NCBI RefSeq assembly: GCF_000974485.1
Contig: NZ_BBOM01000014.1
Coordinates: 124,001 to 188,000, forward strand
From: Streptomyces sp. NBRC 109706
Lineage (GTDB): Bacteria > Actinomycetota > Actinomycetes > Streptomycetales > Streptomycetaceae
Direction of reading: 5' to 3'
DNA: 64,000 nucleotides
Each line of letters opens with the position of its first letter. Positions within the stretch are counted from its first letter, which is position 1. The translations under genes were made by a program, and so were the position numbers. The notes under the pieces were generated by a model. The model saw nothing but the letters and a program-made list of their open reading frames with translations. It made no database searches and was not told the DNA's origin. Positions 1 to 11,156 of this stretch are shown here, in pieces.

Positions 1-2697
<2,697 letters not shown>

Positions 2698-2702
2698 TGG
2701 AC

Positions 2703-2732
2703 GGGCCGGGCGGGGCTCGACCCGCCCGGCCC
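2703..2732. terminator. Bidirectional hairpin terminator after lacZ
   Basis: A perfect 12-bp stem (GGGCCGGGCGGG paired with CCCGCCCGGCCC) around a 6-nt loop lies between the stop codons of two convergent genes. There is no U-tract, which is usual in streptomycetes. Confidence 0.75.
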
Positions 2733-2736
2733 CGGG

Positions 2737-3546
2737 TCAGGGCTTGACGCCGACGCCGCAGTGAACCGCCAGGGTGCGCATCTCCTCCGTGTCGGGCACC
2801 GGAGCGGTCGGACGCCAGTGGGGCGGCTGCACCAGTCCGGGCTCCAGCAGGTCGAACCCGTCGAAGAAGGCCCGAATCTGCTCCCCGGTACGCAGGTTGA
2901 GGGACGCGGTGGCCTGCTGGTAGACCTCCCGTGGGTCCTCCCCCGGGGCGAGGCGGTGGAAGTCATGGGTGGCATGGCTGAGCACCAGGCAGCTCCCGGG
3001 GACCAGCCGGGAGGTCAACTCCCCGACGATCGCGGCCGGGTCCTCGGCGTCCTCGACGAAGTGCAGGACGGAGACCAGCAACAGCGCCACCGGCTGGTCG
3101 AAGTCGATCAGCTTCTCGACCGTGGGGTGTTCCATGACGGCGCGGGGTTCCCGCAGATCGCCCAGGACGAAACCGGCGTTGCCCTCGTTGGTGAGCTTCG
3201 CGCCCGCGTAGGTCGCGACGATCGGATCGTTGTCCACATAGGCGACACGGATGTCGGGGTCGACTCCGCGGGCCACCTGATGCGTGTTGGGCTCCGTGGG
3301 AATCCCGGTGCCGATGTCGATGATCTGTCGGATGCCCCGTTCGGCGACGGCCCGGGTCGCCCGGTGCAGGAAGAAGCGGTTCTCCCGCGCGCCGGCCCTG
3401 ATCTCCGGGGCCATGGCGAGGGCGCGCTCGGCGGCCAGCCGGTCCACCTCGTAGTTGTCCTGACCACCGAGGTAGTAGTCGTACATCCGAGCCGGGTGGG
3501 GCCTGCTGGTGTCTATCTGGTCGGCCGCGAATCCCTCTGTACTCAC
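2737..3546 (-). CDS. SAM-dependent methyltransferase, DUF574 (PF04672) family
   Basis: Encodes about 269 residues. The N-terminal ID-x2-PHPARMYDYYLGG motif and the glycine-rich SAM loop IIDIGTGIP are the hallmarks of the actinobacterial DUF574 family. The acidic residue after the next strand (AYVDNDP) would hold the ribose. Members are annotated as S-adenosylmethionine methyltransferases; the substrate is unknown. I chose the GTG at 3546 (VSTEGFAADQ) because GGAG sits 6 nt upstream and homology begins there; an in-frame start at 3609 is possible but has a poor context. It is downstream of, and co-oriented with, the DUF397 and HTH genes. A paralogue lies at 22476, again next to an HTH-DUF5753 gene. 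Confidence 0.88.
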   Translation of the reverse strand: MSTEGFAADQIDTSRPHPARMYDYYLGGQDNYEVDRLAAERALAMAPEIRAGARENRFFLHRATRAVAERGIRQIIDIGTGIPTEPNTHQVARGVDPDIRVAYVDNDPIVATYAGAKLTNEGNAGFVLGDLREPRAVMEHPTVEKLIDFDQPVALLLVSVLHFVEDAEDPAAIVGELTSRLVPGSCLVLSHATHDFHRLAPGEDPREVYQQATASLNLRTGEQIRAFFDGFDLLEPGLVQPPHWRPTAPVPDTEEMRTLAVHCGVGVKP

Positions 3547-3657
3547 CCAACGCTCCGTTCGTTCTCCGACGTGGATCGCACGTTCTCGTCGTCCCGGCGC
3601 GGTGCCCACGCCCCCCGTGCGCGGGCACCGCGCCCTCTCGTCCCCATTCGGTGGGGT

Positions 3658-3894
3658 TCACACCAGGAGGAAGTCGGCCTCTCCGGACTTCACTCCCTTG
3701 ATGAAGGTCGCCATCTCGTGGTGCGAGCAGATCAGCGCGGGGCCCTCCGGGTCGGTGGACTGCCGCAGCGCCACCCGGCCGTCCGTCAGCCGCATCGCCT
3801 CGACACAGCTGCCGCCGTTGCCCCCGCTCCACGGCTTGTGCCAGCCCTCGGTGCCGAGGTGGGCCGCCGGCATGCCGTTGTAAATGCGATCCAT
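3658..3894 (-). CDS. DUF397 small protein, partner of the HTH regulator
   Basis: A 78-residue protein with the DUF397 signature: W-x-KPWSGGNGGSCVEA near residues 19-33, then VALRQSTDPEGPAL and a C-terminal helix (MATFIKGVKSGE). DUF397 proteins in streptomycetes are nearly always encoded next to WhiJ/Scr1-type HTH proteins and are thought to modulate them. Here the gene starts 3 nt after the stop of the HTH gene, so the two are likely translated together. No membrane segment is visible. Confidence 0.9.
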   Translation of the reverse strand: MDRIYNGMPAAHLGTEGWHKPWSGGNGGSCVEAMRLTDGRVALRQSTDPEGPALICSHHEMATFIKGVKSGEADFLLV

Positions 3895-3897
3895 GGT

Positions 3898-4764
3898 TCA
3901 GATCTCCTTGCGAATACCACTGAGGATGGCCTCAGTGCGGTGCACGGGCGCGGCTTGTGCGCACATCCGGTCCAGCGCCTCCCGAAACGTCGAGACGTCG
4001 TCGCGCTGGTCGAAGTAGGCGGCGCCGACCAGGTTCTCGGCGCAGGCGATGTCCGACAGCTCCGGGACGGGGAACCGGAAGAGGTGGAACGGGCCGTACA
4101 TCGCCGGATGCGGTCCGGCCGAGAACGGCATGATCTGCAGCCTGACGTTCGGGGTCGTCGAGGCCTCGATCAGTCGGGAGATCTGGCCGCGCAGCACCTG
4201 GGGCAGGCCGATGGGTCGGCGCAGCACCGTCTCGTCCATCACGATCCACAGCAGCGGTGGATGCGGTCGGCTCAACAGCTCCTGGCGGGCGAGCCGCAGG
4301 GAGACCAGCCGCTCGATCTCACTCGCCGGGGCGTGGGGCATCCCGGCGCGCAACACCGTGGTGGCATAGGCCTCGGTCTGCAACAGGCCGGGGACGTAGT
4401 GCGGTTCGTAGGCCCGGATCTGGTCGGCCTCGGCCTCCAGGGAGACGAACGCGCTGAACCACTCGGGCAGCACATCGCGGTAGCGGTGCCACCAGCCGGG
4501 GCGGTTGGCCTCGCGGACGAGGGCGAGGAAGGTGTCGATCTCGGCCTGGTCGGTGGTGCCGTAGATGCGGAGCAGCTTTTCCACATAGGGGACCTTGAGC
4601 CCGACCTGGGCCTTCTCCATGCGTCTGATGGTGGCGTGGGTGACATCCAGGGCGCGGCCGGCCTCCTCGAAGGAGAGCCCGGCCGCCTCGCGGAGGTCCT
4701 GGAGGCGTCTGCCCAACACCACCCGCAACGCGGTGGCTGCTCCGCTCGTGTGCCCACCGGCCAC
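3898..4764 (-). CDS. HTH (XRE) regulator with DUF5753, WhiJ/Scr1 type
   Basis: Encodes 288 residues. Residues about 15-70 form the XRE helix-turn-helix (LGRRLQDLREAAGLSFEEAG, then HATIRRMEKA). The rest is the DUF5753 domain, with the typical anchors WWHRYRDVLPEWF, YEPHYVPGLLQTEAYA and PHPAMYGPFHLF. This architecture is that of WhiJ, a developmental repressor in S. coelicolor. The start is a GTG at 4764. Divergent to it is an AbaA-like ATPase gene, and downstream follow DUF397 and DUF574 genes. The regulator probably controls the shared 137-bp intergenic region, but that is inference. Confidence 0.9.
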   Translation of the reverse strand: MAGGHTSGAATALRVVLGRRLQDLREAAGLSFEEAGRALDVTHATIRRMEKAQVGLKVPYVEKLLRIYGTTDQAEIDTFLALVREANRPGWWHRYRDVLPEWFSAFVSLEAEADQIRAYEPHYVPGLLQTEAYATTVLRAGMPHAPASEIERLVSLRLARQELLSRPHPPLLWIVMDETVLRRPIGLPQVLRGQISRLIEASTTPNVRLQIMPFSAGPHPAMYGPFHLFRFPVPELSDIACAENLVGAAYFDQRDDVSTFREALDRMCAQAAPVHRTEAILSGIRKEI

Positions 4765-4901
4765 TATCCCACCCCACCAACTACCGTCATGGCAAAGGAG
4801 TCTGCCACGCCGTCAGCAAAACCAACAGACTGGAACGAACGATTCTGTAATTTGCAGGATGCCTCTTGCCGGATGCGAGGGACAGCGCGCACAGTAGTGT
4901 C

Positions 4902-5354
4902 GTGGCTTCCTCCTCGCGCGCCGACTCCCTGGTGCGACACGACAGCTCCGCGCTGCCGAGCGGTTGCCTGCGCTTCCGCCTGCCGGCGATACCGACATCG
5001 GCCGCGGAAGCACGCAGGCTCACCCGCCAGCAGCTCAACGAGTGGCGGGCACCGAGCGACACCTGCGACAGCGCCCAACTGGTGATCTCCGAGCTGGTCA
5101 CCAACGCGCTCCGGCACACCGACAGCGACAGCGTCGGTTGCGAGGTGCGGCTCCTGGGCACCCTGCTGCGGGTCGCCGTCGCCAGCGACGGACGCGGCCC
5201 ACGCGCCGTGCCGCGCACCGCCGGCGAGGACGACGAGAACGGCCGCGGGCTGCTGCTGGTCTGTTCGCTGGCCCAGGTCTGGGGCGTACGCCCGCACGAC
5301 GCCGGCGCCGGCCATGTGGTCTGGGCCGACCTCCCCCTCGCCACCGGCGGCTGA
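4902..5354 (+). CDS. AbaA-like ATP-binding protein (HATPase_c_2)
   Basis: About 150 residues with the anti-sigma/histidine-kinase-like ATPase fold: N-box ELVTNALRHT, then DENGRGLLLVCSLA as the G-box loop. Such single-domain ATPases accompany WhiJ-type regulators and resemble SpoIIAB-type anti-sigma factors, but no sigma factor is encoded nearby. The frame is open from a TTG at 4866; I chose the GTG at 4902 because the earlier stretch looks noncoding. The start is uncertain because no good ribosome site is seen for either. Confidence 0.82.
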   Translation: MASSSRADSLVRHDSSALPSGCLRFRLPAIPTSAAEARRLTRQQLNEWRAPSDTCDSAQLVISELVTNALRHTDSDSVGCEVRLLGTLLRVAVASDGRGPRAVPRTAGEDDENGRGLLLVCSLAQVWGVRPHDAGAGHVVWADLPLATGG

Positions 5355-5789
5355 CCGCCGCCGCGCGTCACGCGCGGTCGCCGACGCCCCCTCCGACGCC
5401 CCCGGCGTTGAAGCGAGGGCCGCCGAACCGCCGACGCCGCGCCCACCGGGCCCACCCCCCGGCCGTGACATGGATCACCAAACGGCGGCGAACCAGGACC
5501 ACGGGGGCGACGGCGGCGGCCGACCCACCGCACCCGCCGCGAGAACGGCGCCCACACCCCCTGACCCGCGCGATCCCGGCCAGGGCGGGCATCCCGCGCC
5601 TCTTCCGGCACCGCCTCAAGTCCCGTGACCGGCCGGCGAGCAGCCGAATCCCCCTCGGATATCCGGGGGTTCCCGCCCTCCGAAGCCGCCTTCACAAACC
5701 CGCCACTTTACCTTTCTATTACCATTGACCAAGCCGCGACGGAGGGTCGCGGCGCGGCTCCGTCAGCCGCCTCAGGACCCGGAGGAAGA
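5355..5789. other. Intergenic region with one hairpin, no gene
   Basis: No ORF here has convincing codon use. The interval holds the inverted repeat at 5649-5673 and, just before the terC start, a more AT-rich stretch (ACTTTACCTTTCTATTACC at about 5704) that may be promoter. I looked for the yybP-ykoY manganese riboswitch known upstream of some terC/alx genes and did not recognise it. Confidence 0.5.
5649..5673. repeat. Inverted repeat upstream of terC
   Basis: AATCCCC...GGGGGTT arms surround a perfect CGGATATCCG palindrome, with one unpaired T. It could be a terminator for the ATPase gene (which ends 295 bp upstream) or an operator in the terC leader; position alone does not decide. Confidence 0.5.
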
Positions 5790-6812
5790 GTGGACGTCTC
5801 GTTGACCATGTGGGTGCTCACCGTAGTGGTGTTGTGCGCCTTCATCGCCGTGGACTTCTTCTTTGGGCGCAAACCCCATGAGGTATCGCTCAAGGAAGCG
5901 GCCACCTGGACCATCTTCTGGGTGGTCCTCGCCGTGCTCTTCGGCATCGGTCTGTTCGTCGTGGAGGGATCCACTCCATCCGGCGAGTTCTTCGCCGGCT
6001 ATGTCACCGAGAAGTCGCTCAGCGTGGACAACCTGTTCGTGTTCGTGCTGATCATGAGCAAGTTCGCCGTTCCGGCCAAGTACCAGGCGCGCGTTCTGAT
6101 GATCGGGGTGCTGATCGCGCTGGTGCTGCGGGCCGGCTTCATCGCCCTGGGCGCGGCGCTGATCGCCAGCTTCTCCTGGGTCTTCTATATCTTCGGCGCC
6201 TTCCTGATCTGGACCGCCTGGCAGTTGATCAAGGAGGCCCGCAGCAAGGACGAGAACGAGGAGTACGAGGAGAACCGCTTCCTGAAGATGGTGGAGCGGC
6301 GCTTCCCCGCCACCGACAAGTACCACGGCACCAAGTTGGTGATCAAGGAGAACGGGCGCAAGCTGATCACCCCGATGCTGGTGGTCATGTTGGCGATCGG
6401 CAGCACGGACATCCTGTTCGCGCTCGACTCCATTCCCGCCATCTTCGGTCTGACCGAGGACGCCTATATCGTCTTCACCGCCAACGCCTTCGCGCTGATG
6501 GGGCTGCGGCAGCTCTATTTCCTCATCGGTGGCCTGCTGGAGAAGCTGGTGCACCTCTCCTACGGCCTGTCCGTGATCCTCGGCTTCATCGGCGTGAAGC
6601 TCGTCCTGCACGCGCTGCACGAGTCGGGCGGCGTGCACACCCCGGAGATCAGCACCGCGTTCTCGCTGACCGTGATCTGCGGCGTGCTGGTCGTGACCAC
6701 GATCACCAGCCTCTACGCCACCCGCGGCGAGCGGGCGGAGGCGCGCGCCGGACGGCGCGACGGCGACGAGTCGGAGGAGGGCGCCCAGGAGTCGGCTGAT
6801 CGCCGCTCCTGA
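5790..6812 (+). CDS. TerC/Alx family integral membrane protein
   Basis: A 340-residue protein with about nine hydrophobic segments. The family signatures are AVDFFFGRKPHEV near the N-terminus, EKSLSVDNLFVFVLI (acidic residues inside membrane helices), and later STDILFALDSIPAIFG. TerC/Alx proteins are linked to manganese efflux or metal loading of exported enzymes and to tellurite resistance. The GTG at 5790 has GGAGG 4 nt upstream and gives the conserved start VDVSLTMW; the upstream in-frame extension is noncoding. The charged C-terminal tail (about 30 residues) is cytoplasmic. Confidence 0.9.
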   Translation: MDVSLTMWVLTVVVLCAFIAVDFFFGRKPHEVSLKEAATWTIFWVVLAVLFGIGLFVVEGSTPSGEFFAGYVTEKSLSVDNLFVFVLIMSKFAVPAKYQARVLMIGVLIALVLRAGFIALGAALIASFSWVFYIFGAFLIWTAWQLIKEARSKDENEEYEENRFLKMVERRFPATDKYHGTKLVIKENGRKLITPMLVVMLAIGSTDILFALDSIPAIFGLTEDAYIVFTANAFALMGLRQLYFLIGGLLEKLVHLSYGLSVILGFIGVKLVLHALHESGGVHTPEISTAFSLTVICGVLVVTTITSLYATRGERAEARAGRRDGDESEEGAQESADRRS

Positions 6813-6925
6813 CCTGCCCTCCGGTACCGTGGGCCGAACGCCGCCGCCCGCCGGAACCCGGCGGCGGCGTCGGGCGTTTACCTCGCGTGGGGCACCGCGC
6901 ACGATCGGTGGACAGGAGGCAGCTC

Positions 6926-7240
6926 ATGGGGACGGAGCCCTCGGACCAGGACGAGCCGCGGGGCGGCGACGACGCGCCTCGCGAGGAGGACTGGGACAAC
7001 CTGGTACTGGACGAGAGCTTCATACGCGGAGCCGAGGTCCGCGAGCCCACCGCCAGGACGCGCATGCTGCGTGAGCGCTGGAAGGACGGCGGCCCGTCCC
7101 CCCAGCCCTGGCGCTCCGACGAACCGCCCGCCGGCTGGGTGCACGGCTCCGGGCGGGACAAGCGGGGCAAGAAGGCCCGCAAGGACAAGCCGAAGAAGCG
7201 GCGTTGGTTCCGCCGGAAGAACAAGGGCGAGGATTCCTGA
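6926..7240 (+). CDS. Small charged conserved hypothetical protein
   Basis: Encodes 104 residues. The ATG at 6926 has AGGAGG 6 nt upstream. The N-terminal third is acidic (EPSDQDEP, EEDWDNLVLDESFIRGAEV) and the C-terminus is very basic (RDKRGKKARKDKPKKRRWFRRKNKG). The central PQPWRSDEPPAGWVHG looks conserved from memory of other streptomycete proteins of this size. No function is known to me. It follows terC by 113 bp on the same strand and may share its transcript. Confidence 0.75.
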   Translation: MGTEPSDQDEPRGGDDAPREEDWDNLVLDESFIRGAEVREPTARTRMLRERWKDGGPSPQPWRSDEPPAGWVHGSGRDKRGKKARKDKPKKRRWFRRKNKGEDS

Positions 7241-7351
7241 CCCGGTGGTCCGGCCGCTGCCGGGCCGCCGTTCCGTCCCGTCCGATCACGCCGGCTGGTC
7301 CGGGGGCCTCATCGCTCGGGGGCCGGCGTCGAGCAGCCCCCTGGAGCCGTC

Positions 7352-8191
7352 ATGCCGCCGTCCCCCGCCGAGCGTCCCGTGGATCGTCCCGCCCGGCGGT
7401 TCGCCGCCGTGGACACCGGCCGGCCCCCGGGAGGCGGAAGGCCCGGTGGGGTGCCGCTGCTGCTGGTGCACGGCTGGGGCGGCGACCGGGAGGACTGGGC
7501 CGCGATGCTGCCGCCGCTGGCCGCCGGGCACCGGGTGCTGGTCCCCGATCTGCCGGGGCACGGCCGGACGCCGGCGTGGCCGGGGCGGCACGCTCCCCGG
7601 CTGGTCGCCGACGATCTCGCCGACTGGCTCAGGGAGTTGGCGCCGGGACCGGTGGTGGCCGTGGGGCATTCGATGGGCGGCCAGGTGGTGACGGCGCTCT
7701 CCGTCGGGCATCCGGATGTGGTGCGCGCCTCGGTGACCGTGGCCACCGGCTTCGGTGGCCGGGCCACCGCCGCCGAACTGGCCGCCGACCAGACGGCGTT
7801 GCTGCGGGACCCGACCGGCTGGGCGGAGCGTTTCACGCGCCGGGCCGACGGCCCGACGACCCCGCCCGAGATAGGTGAACGTCACCGCCGCCTCTTCGCC
7901 GCCATGGACGCCGGGGTGCTCGCCGAGTACCGCGAGGCGATGTATCTGGCACCAGGCGCCACGGGCACGCGCCAGGCCGCCGAGGCGCTGCTACGCCGGC
8001 GGCGCCGTCCGGCGCTCGCGGTGCACACCAGCGCGGAGGCCGCCGCCTGGGAGCGGGCCCTGCCCGCGCCGCCCCCGCCCTCGACGGTGGTGCTGTGGCC
8101 GGAGTGCGGCCACTTCCCGCACGAGGAGCGCCCCGCCGCCCTGGCCGCCCTCCTGGAGGACTGGTGTCGCCGAACCGCGCCGATCGGCTAA
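7352..8191 (+). CDS. Alpha/beta hydrolase
   Basis: A 279-residue alpha/beta-hydrolase fold protein. The oxyanion motif LLVHGWGGDRED lies near residue 37, the nucleophile elbow is GHSMGG (about residue 109), and the catalytic histidine is in CGHFPHEERP near the C-terminus. It resembles small esterases and dienelactone-hydrolase-like proteins; the substrate cannot be read from sequence. It is monocistronic or shares a transcript with the preceding small gene. Confidence 0.85.
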   Translation: MPPSPAERPVDRPARRFAAVDTGRPPGGGRPGGVPLLLVHGWGGDREDWAAMLPPLAAGHRVLVPDLPGHGRTPAWPGRHAPRLVADDLADWLRELAPGPVVAVGHSMGGQVVTALSVGHPDVVRASVTVATGFGGRATAAELAADQTALLRDPTGWAERFTRRADGPTTPPEIGERHRRLFAAMDAGVLAEYREAMYLAPGATGTRQAAEALLRRRRRPALAVHTSAEAAAWERALPAPPPPSTVVLWPECGHFPHEERPAALAALLEDWCRRTAPIG

Positions 8192-8200
8192 CGTAACGCC

Positions 8201-8251
8201 ATGCGATCGTTCCACCATCACCGGGGCATTTCCCCGCCGTTCGCCCGCTGA
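8201..8251 (+). CDS. Possible 16-residue leader peptide with three histidines
   Basis: ATG at 8201 opens a short frame, MRSFHHHRGISPPFAR, ending at TGA 8249-8251. A TAACGT -10-like hexamer ends 6 nt before the ATG, so the message could be leaderless. The stop codon directly abuts a stem (8250-8324). This looks like a ribosome-sensing leader peptide for the EamA gene downstream, but it is short and could be chance. Confidence 0.4.
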   Translation: MRSFHHHRGISPPFAR

Positions 8252-8324
8252 GGGCACGGCTCGACCCCTCATTCTTCCGCGTCGACCGCCCGTCGGGCCG
8301 GTCGCGTCGGCCGAGTGTGCCCTC
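8250..8324 (+). promoter_or_regulatory. Possible attenuator stem-loops upstream of the EamA gene
   Basis: GAGGGCAC (8250-8257) pairs perfectly with GTGCCCTC (8317-8324), extended by CTCG (8260-8263) with CGAG (8312-8315). Inside sits a second hairpin, CGACCG (8283-8288) with CGGTCG (8299-8304). The outer stem begins at the stop codon of the putative leader peptide, the geometry expected when a stalled ribosome would prevent its formation. There is no U-tract, so control of translation or Rho-dependent termination would be likelier than intrinsic termination. Confidence 0.4.
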
Positions 8325-8480
8325 CCGTCGATCCGTCATCGGAACCGCTACGGAGTAGGACACCTGATCGCATGACCCGTTCCCCTGTCCTCGCAATCCC
8401 CCACGTCCCCCACCTCTTCGATTCCCACGACCGCCGCCCCGCCTTCCGACGGACGTTCGTCCGGTGGCGGTTCCTGGCTG

Positions 8481-9344
8481 GTGCTGGCCGCCGCCGCGCT
8501 GTGGGGTACCACCGGCACGGCGGCCAGCTTCGCCCCCTCCGGGGCCTCGGCCCTGTCCGTCGGCGCCGCCACCATGGGCCTGGGCGGGGTCCTCACCATG
8601 GCCCTGGCCGGCCGTTCGCTCCGGTCGGTGGCGCGCGGCGGGTGGCCGTCGCTGCGCTGGGCCCTCGCCGGCGCCGTCGCCGTGGTCTGCTACCCGCTCG
8701 CCTTCTACACCTCCATGGCCTGGTCGGGGGTGGCCGTCGGCACCGTCGTCAGTCTGGGCACCGCGCCGGTCTTCGCCGCGCTGTGGGAGCGCTGGGGGGA
8801 GGGCGCCGGGCTGAGTCGACGCTGGCTGGCCGGCACCTTCGCGGCGTGCCTCGGCTGTGTGGCCCTGGTCCTGGGCGGCCATGGCGGCGGCGAGGCCCAA
8901 CGGCTGCCGGCCGGCGTCGTGTTGGGGCTGGTCTCCGGCGCCGGCTACGCGGCCTACGCCTACTGCGGTTCGCGGCTGATCCGCCGGGGGCACGGGACGC
9001 GCGCCTCGATGGGGGCGCTCTTCGGCCTGGGTTCGGTGGTGCTGTTGCCGGTCTTCGCGCTGACCGGTGGCGCGTTGGTCGGCTCGGGGCGTGGGCTGCT
9101 GGTGATCTGCTATCTGGCGGTGATCCCGATGTGTCTGGCCTATGTGCTGTTCGGCGCCGGGCTCTCCCGGGTGCGGACCAGCACGGCGACCACGTTGAGT
9201 CTGTTCGAGCCGCTGGTGGCCTCGGTGTTGGCGGTCGTCGTGGTCGGCGAGCGGCTTGGCGCGGTGGCCTGGGCCGGGGTGGCGCTGATCTCGCTCGGGC
9301 TGGCCTCGCTCACGGTGCGCCGGCCGTCGACCGACCGGGCCTGA
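8481..9344 (+). CDS. EamA/DMT family transporter
   Basis: A 287-residue protein with about ten hydrophobic helices in two EamA repeats. The second repeat ends with TTLSLFEPLVASVLAVVVVGERL, the typical EamA closing motif. DMT exporters move amino acids, metabolites or drugs out of the cell; the substrate is unknown. The GTG at 8481 lacks a clear ribosome site. Codon-like sequence (PLSSQSPTSPTSSIPTTA) runs in the same frame back to a TGA at 8373, and an ATG at 8372 in another frame would suit as start if one base were lost, so the N-terminus is doubtful. Confidence 0.85.
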   Translation: MLAAAALWGTTGTAASFAPSGASALSVGAATMGLGGVLTMALAGRSLRSVARGGWPSLRWALAGAVAVVCYPLAFYTSMAWSGVAVGTVVSLGTAPVFAALWERWGEGAGLSRRWLAGTFAACLGCVALVLGGHGGGEAQRLPAGVVLGLVSGAGYAAYAYCGSRLIRRGHGTRASMGALFGLGSVVLLPVFALTGGALVGSGRGLLVICYLAVIPMCLAYVLFGAGLSRVRTSTATTLSLFEPLVASVLAVVVVGERLGAVAWAGVALISLGLASLTVRRPSTDRA

Positions 9345-9415
9345 GCGACGGTTCGGCGGCCCCGGCGGGCGGAATCCCGTTGCCGCCGGGGCCGTCGGGC
9401 TCGGATCATCGGCGG

Positions 9416-9817
9416 ATGGCCAGACTCCGTGACATCGTCATCGACGCCGCCCATCCCGCCTCGTTGGCCCGTTTCTGGGCCGCCGCGCTGGACGGCTACG
9501 CCGTCGCTCCGTACGACGACGCCGAGTTGGCGCGGCTGGCGGCGAACGGGATCACCGATCCGGAGGACGATCCGACCGTGCTGGTCGAGCCGACGGGCCC
9601 CGGGCCCCGGCTGTGGTGCCAGCGGGTCCCCGAGCGCCGGCGGGTGAAGAACCGGGTGCATCTGGACATGACCTGCGCGGACCGGGACGCCGAGGCCGAC
9701 CGGCTGGCCGCCCTGGGGGCACGGGTGGTGACGCGCTACCCGACCCATCTGGTGCTGGCCGATCCGGAGGGCAACGAGTTCTGTCTGTTCGGCACCGGGG
9801 AGGCCGCCGCCGGCTGA
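9416..9817 (+). CDS. VOC (glyoxalase-like) family protein
   Basis: A 133-residue single-domain VOC protein: MARLRDIVIDAAHPASLARF at the start, VKNRVHLDMTCADRDAEADR in the middle and VLADPEGNEFCLFG at the end, as in the Glyoxalase_6 group. The histidine in HLDM and the glutamate in NEFCLF occupy typical metal-ligand positions. Such proteins can be isomerases, dioxygenases or drug-binding proteins. The long open frame upstream in the same register is antisense-like shadow of the EamA gene, so the start is the ATG at 9416. Confidence 0.85.
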   Translation: MARLRDIVIDAAHPASLARFWAAALDGYAVAPYDDAELARLAANGITDPEDDPTVLVEPTGPGPRLWCQRVPERRRVKNRVHLDMTCADRDAEADRLAALGARVVTRYPTHLVLADPEGNEFCLFGTGEAAAG

Positions 9818-9834
9818 CCGGCCGGCACGCGAAC

Positions 9835-9868
9835 GGTCCTTCCCCCGCCGGCGGGCGGGGGAAGGACC
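9835..9868. terminator. Bidirectional terminator between the VOC gene and xylA
   Basis: A perfect 15-bp stem (GGTCCTTCCCCCGCC with its reverse complement) around a 4-nt loop lies in the 57-bp gap between convergent genes. Confidence 0.85.
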
Positions 9869-9874
9869 GGGGCG

Positions 9875-11047
9875 TCAGCCGCGCACGCCCAGCAGGTGGT
9901 CCATGGCCAGCTGGTCCAGCGCCTCGAAGGCCATGCCGCGCGCGGCGGCGGCGTCCGCGTCGAAGTCCTCGAAGGCGGACCTGTCGGCGAGCAGCGCCTC
10001 GAAGGTCTCGCCCTCCGCGAGGGTCGGCCGGGCCAGTTCGTCCAGCCGCGCGGCGGTCAGCGCCTCCTGGACGGCGGGGTCGGCGCGGAAGGCGGCGGCC
10101 CGCTCCTTGAGGATCAGGTAGTTGCGCATGCAGCCGGCGGCCGAGGCCCAGACGCCGTCGAAGTCCTCGGTGCGCGGCGGCTTGAAGTCGAAGTGCCGGG
10201 GGCCCGCGTAGCCGGCGGTCTCCAGGAGGTCGACGAGCCAGAAGGCGGACCTGAGGTCGCCGGCGCCGAAGCGCAGGTCCTGGTCGTACTTGATGCCGGT
10301 CTGCCCGTTGAGGTCGATGTGGAACAGCTTGCCGGACCACAGCGCCTGGGCGATCCCGTGCGGGAAGTTCAGCCCGGCCATCTGCTCGTGGCCGACCTCG
10401 GGGTTGACGCCGAAGAGCTCGGGCCGCTCCAGCCGCTCGATGAAGGCCAGCGCGTGGCCGACCGTCGGCAGCAGGATGTCGCCGCGCGGCTCGTTGGGCT
10501 TGGGCTCGATGGCGAACCTGAGGTCGTAGCCCTGGCTCACCACATACTCGGCGAGCAGGTCGAACGCCTCCTTGAAGCGGTCGAGGGCGGCCCGCACGTC
10601 CTTGGCGCCGCCGCTCTCGGCGCCTTCCCTGCCGCCCCAGGCGACAAAGGTCTGGGCGCCCAGCTCGGCGGCCAGGTCGATGTTGCGCAGCACCTTGCGC
10701 AGGGCGAACCTGCGCACGTCGCGGTCGTTGGAGGTGAACCCGCCGTCCTTGAACACCGGGTGGGTGAAGAGGTTGGTGGTGACCATGGGCACCACGATGC
10801 CGGTGCTCTCCAGCGCCTGCCGGAAGCGCTTGATGTGACCGTCGCGCTCGCTGGCCGAGGCGCCGAACGGGATCAGGTCGTCGTCGTGGAAGGTGACGCC
10901 CCAGGCGCCCAGTTCGGCGAGCTTGCCGACCGACTCGACCGGGTCCAGCACCGGGCGGGTGGCGTCGCCGAACGGGTCGCGGCCCTGCCAGCCGACGGTC
11001 CAGAGACCGAAGCTGAACTTGTCCTCGGGTGTGGGCTGATATGACAT
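9875..11047 (-). CDS. xylA: Xylose isomerase
   Basis: A 390-residue enzyme that interconverts D-xylose and D-xylulose with two divalent metals. The catalytic histidine is in [12 protein letters not shown] (about residue 54), the metal glutamate in [13 protein letters not shown] (about 181), and the metal ligands in [13 protein letters not shown] and [16 protein letters not shown]. Length and sequence fit the compact actinobacterial class I isomerase. It is divergent from xylB across 109 bp, and xylR follows xylB, so the three form a xylose catabolism locus. Confidence 0.97.
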   Translation of the reverse strand: MSYQPTPEDKFSFGLWTVGWQGRDPFGDATRPVLDPVESVGKLAELGAWGVTFHDDDLIPFGASASERDGHIKRFRQALESTGIVVPMVTTNLFTHPVFKDGGFTSNDRDVRRFALRKVLRNIDLAAELGAQTFVAWGGREGAESGGAKDVRAALDRFKEAFDLLAEYVVSQGYDLRFAIEPKPNEPRGDILLPTVGHALAFIERLERPELFGVNPEVGHEQMAGLNFPHGIAQALWSGKLFHIDLNGQTGIKYDQDLRFGAGDLRSAFWLVDLLETAGYAGPRHFDFKPPRTEDFDGVWASAAGCMRNYLILKERAAAFRADPAVQEALTAARLDELARPTLAEGETFEALLADRSAFEDFDADAAAARGMAFEALDQLAMDHLLGVRG

Positions 11048-11156
11048 GGCGGCTCCTCGGCTCCCCAGTATTTCGTCATGGCCGTTAACAAATTAGTATG
11101 CGAGTACCCAACTGTGGAAGACCTCAGCCTTGTGGCCTCAGAGAGGACCTAAGCTC
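11048..11156. promoter_or_regulatory. Divergent xylA-xylB promoter region
   Basis: The 109 bp between the two starts contain an unusually AT-rich island, GTTAACAAATTAGTATGCG at about 11083. It holds the palindrome GTTAAC and is the obvious candidate operator for the ROK repressor encoded two genes away. No symmetrical long operator is plain. A GAGAGGA ribosome site precedes xylB and GAGGAGCC precedes xylA. Confidence 0.55.

Noticed and set aside
5625-5789. Longer N-terminus for the TerC protein
   Set aside because: The GTG at 5790 has a strong ribosome site and starts the family homology; the upstream part looks noncoding.
5600-5789. yybP-ykoY riboswitch before terC
   Set aside because: The conserved core elements of that riboswitch could not be found; only a simple inverted repeat is present.
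8315-9817. A 500-residue protein ending in the VOC domain
   Set aside because: Its first 365 residues overlap the EamA gene out of frame and are arginine/glycine-rich shadow; only 9416-9817 is real.
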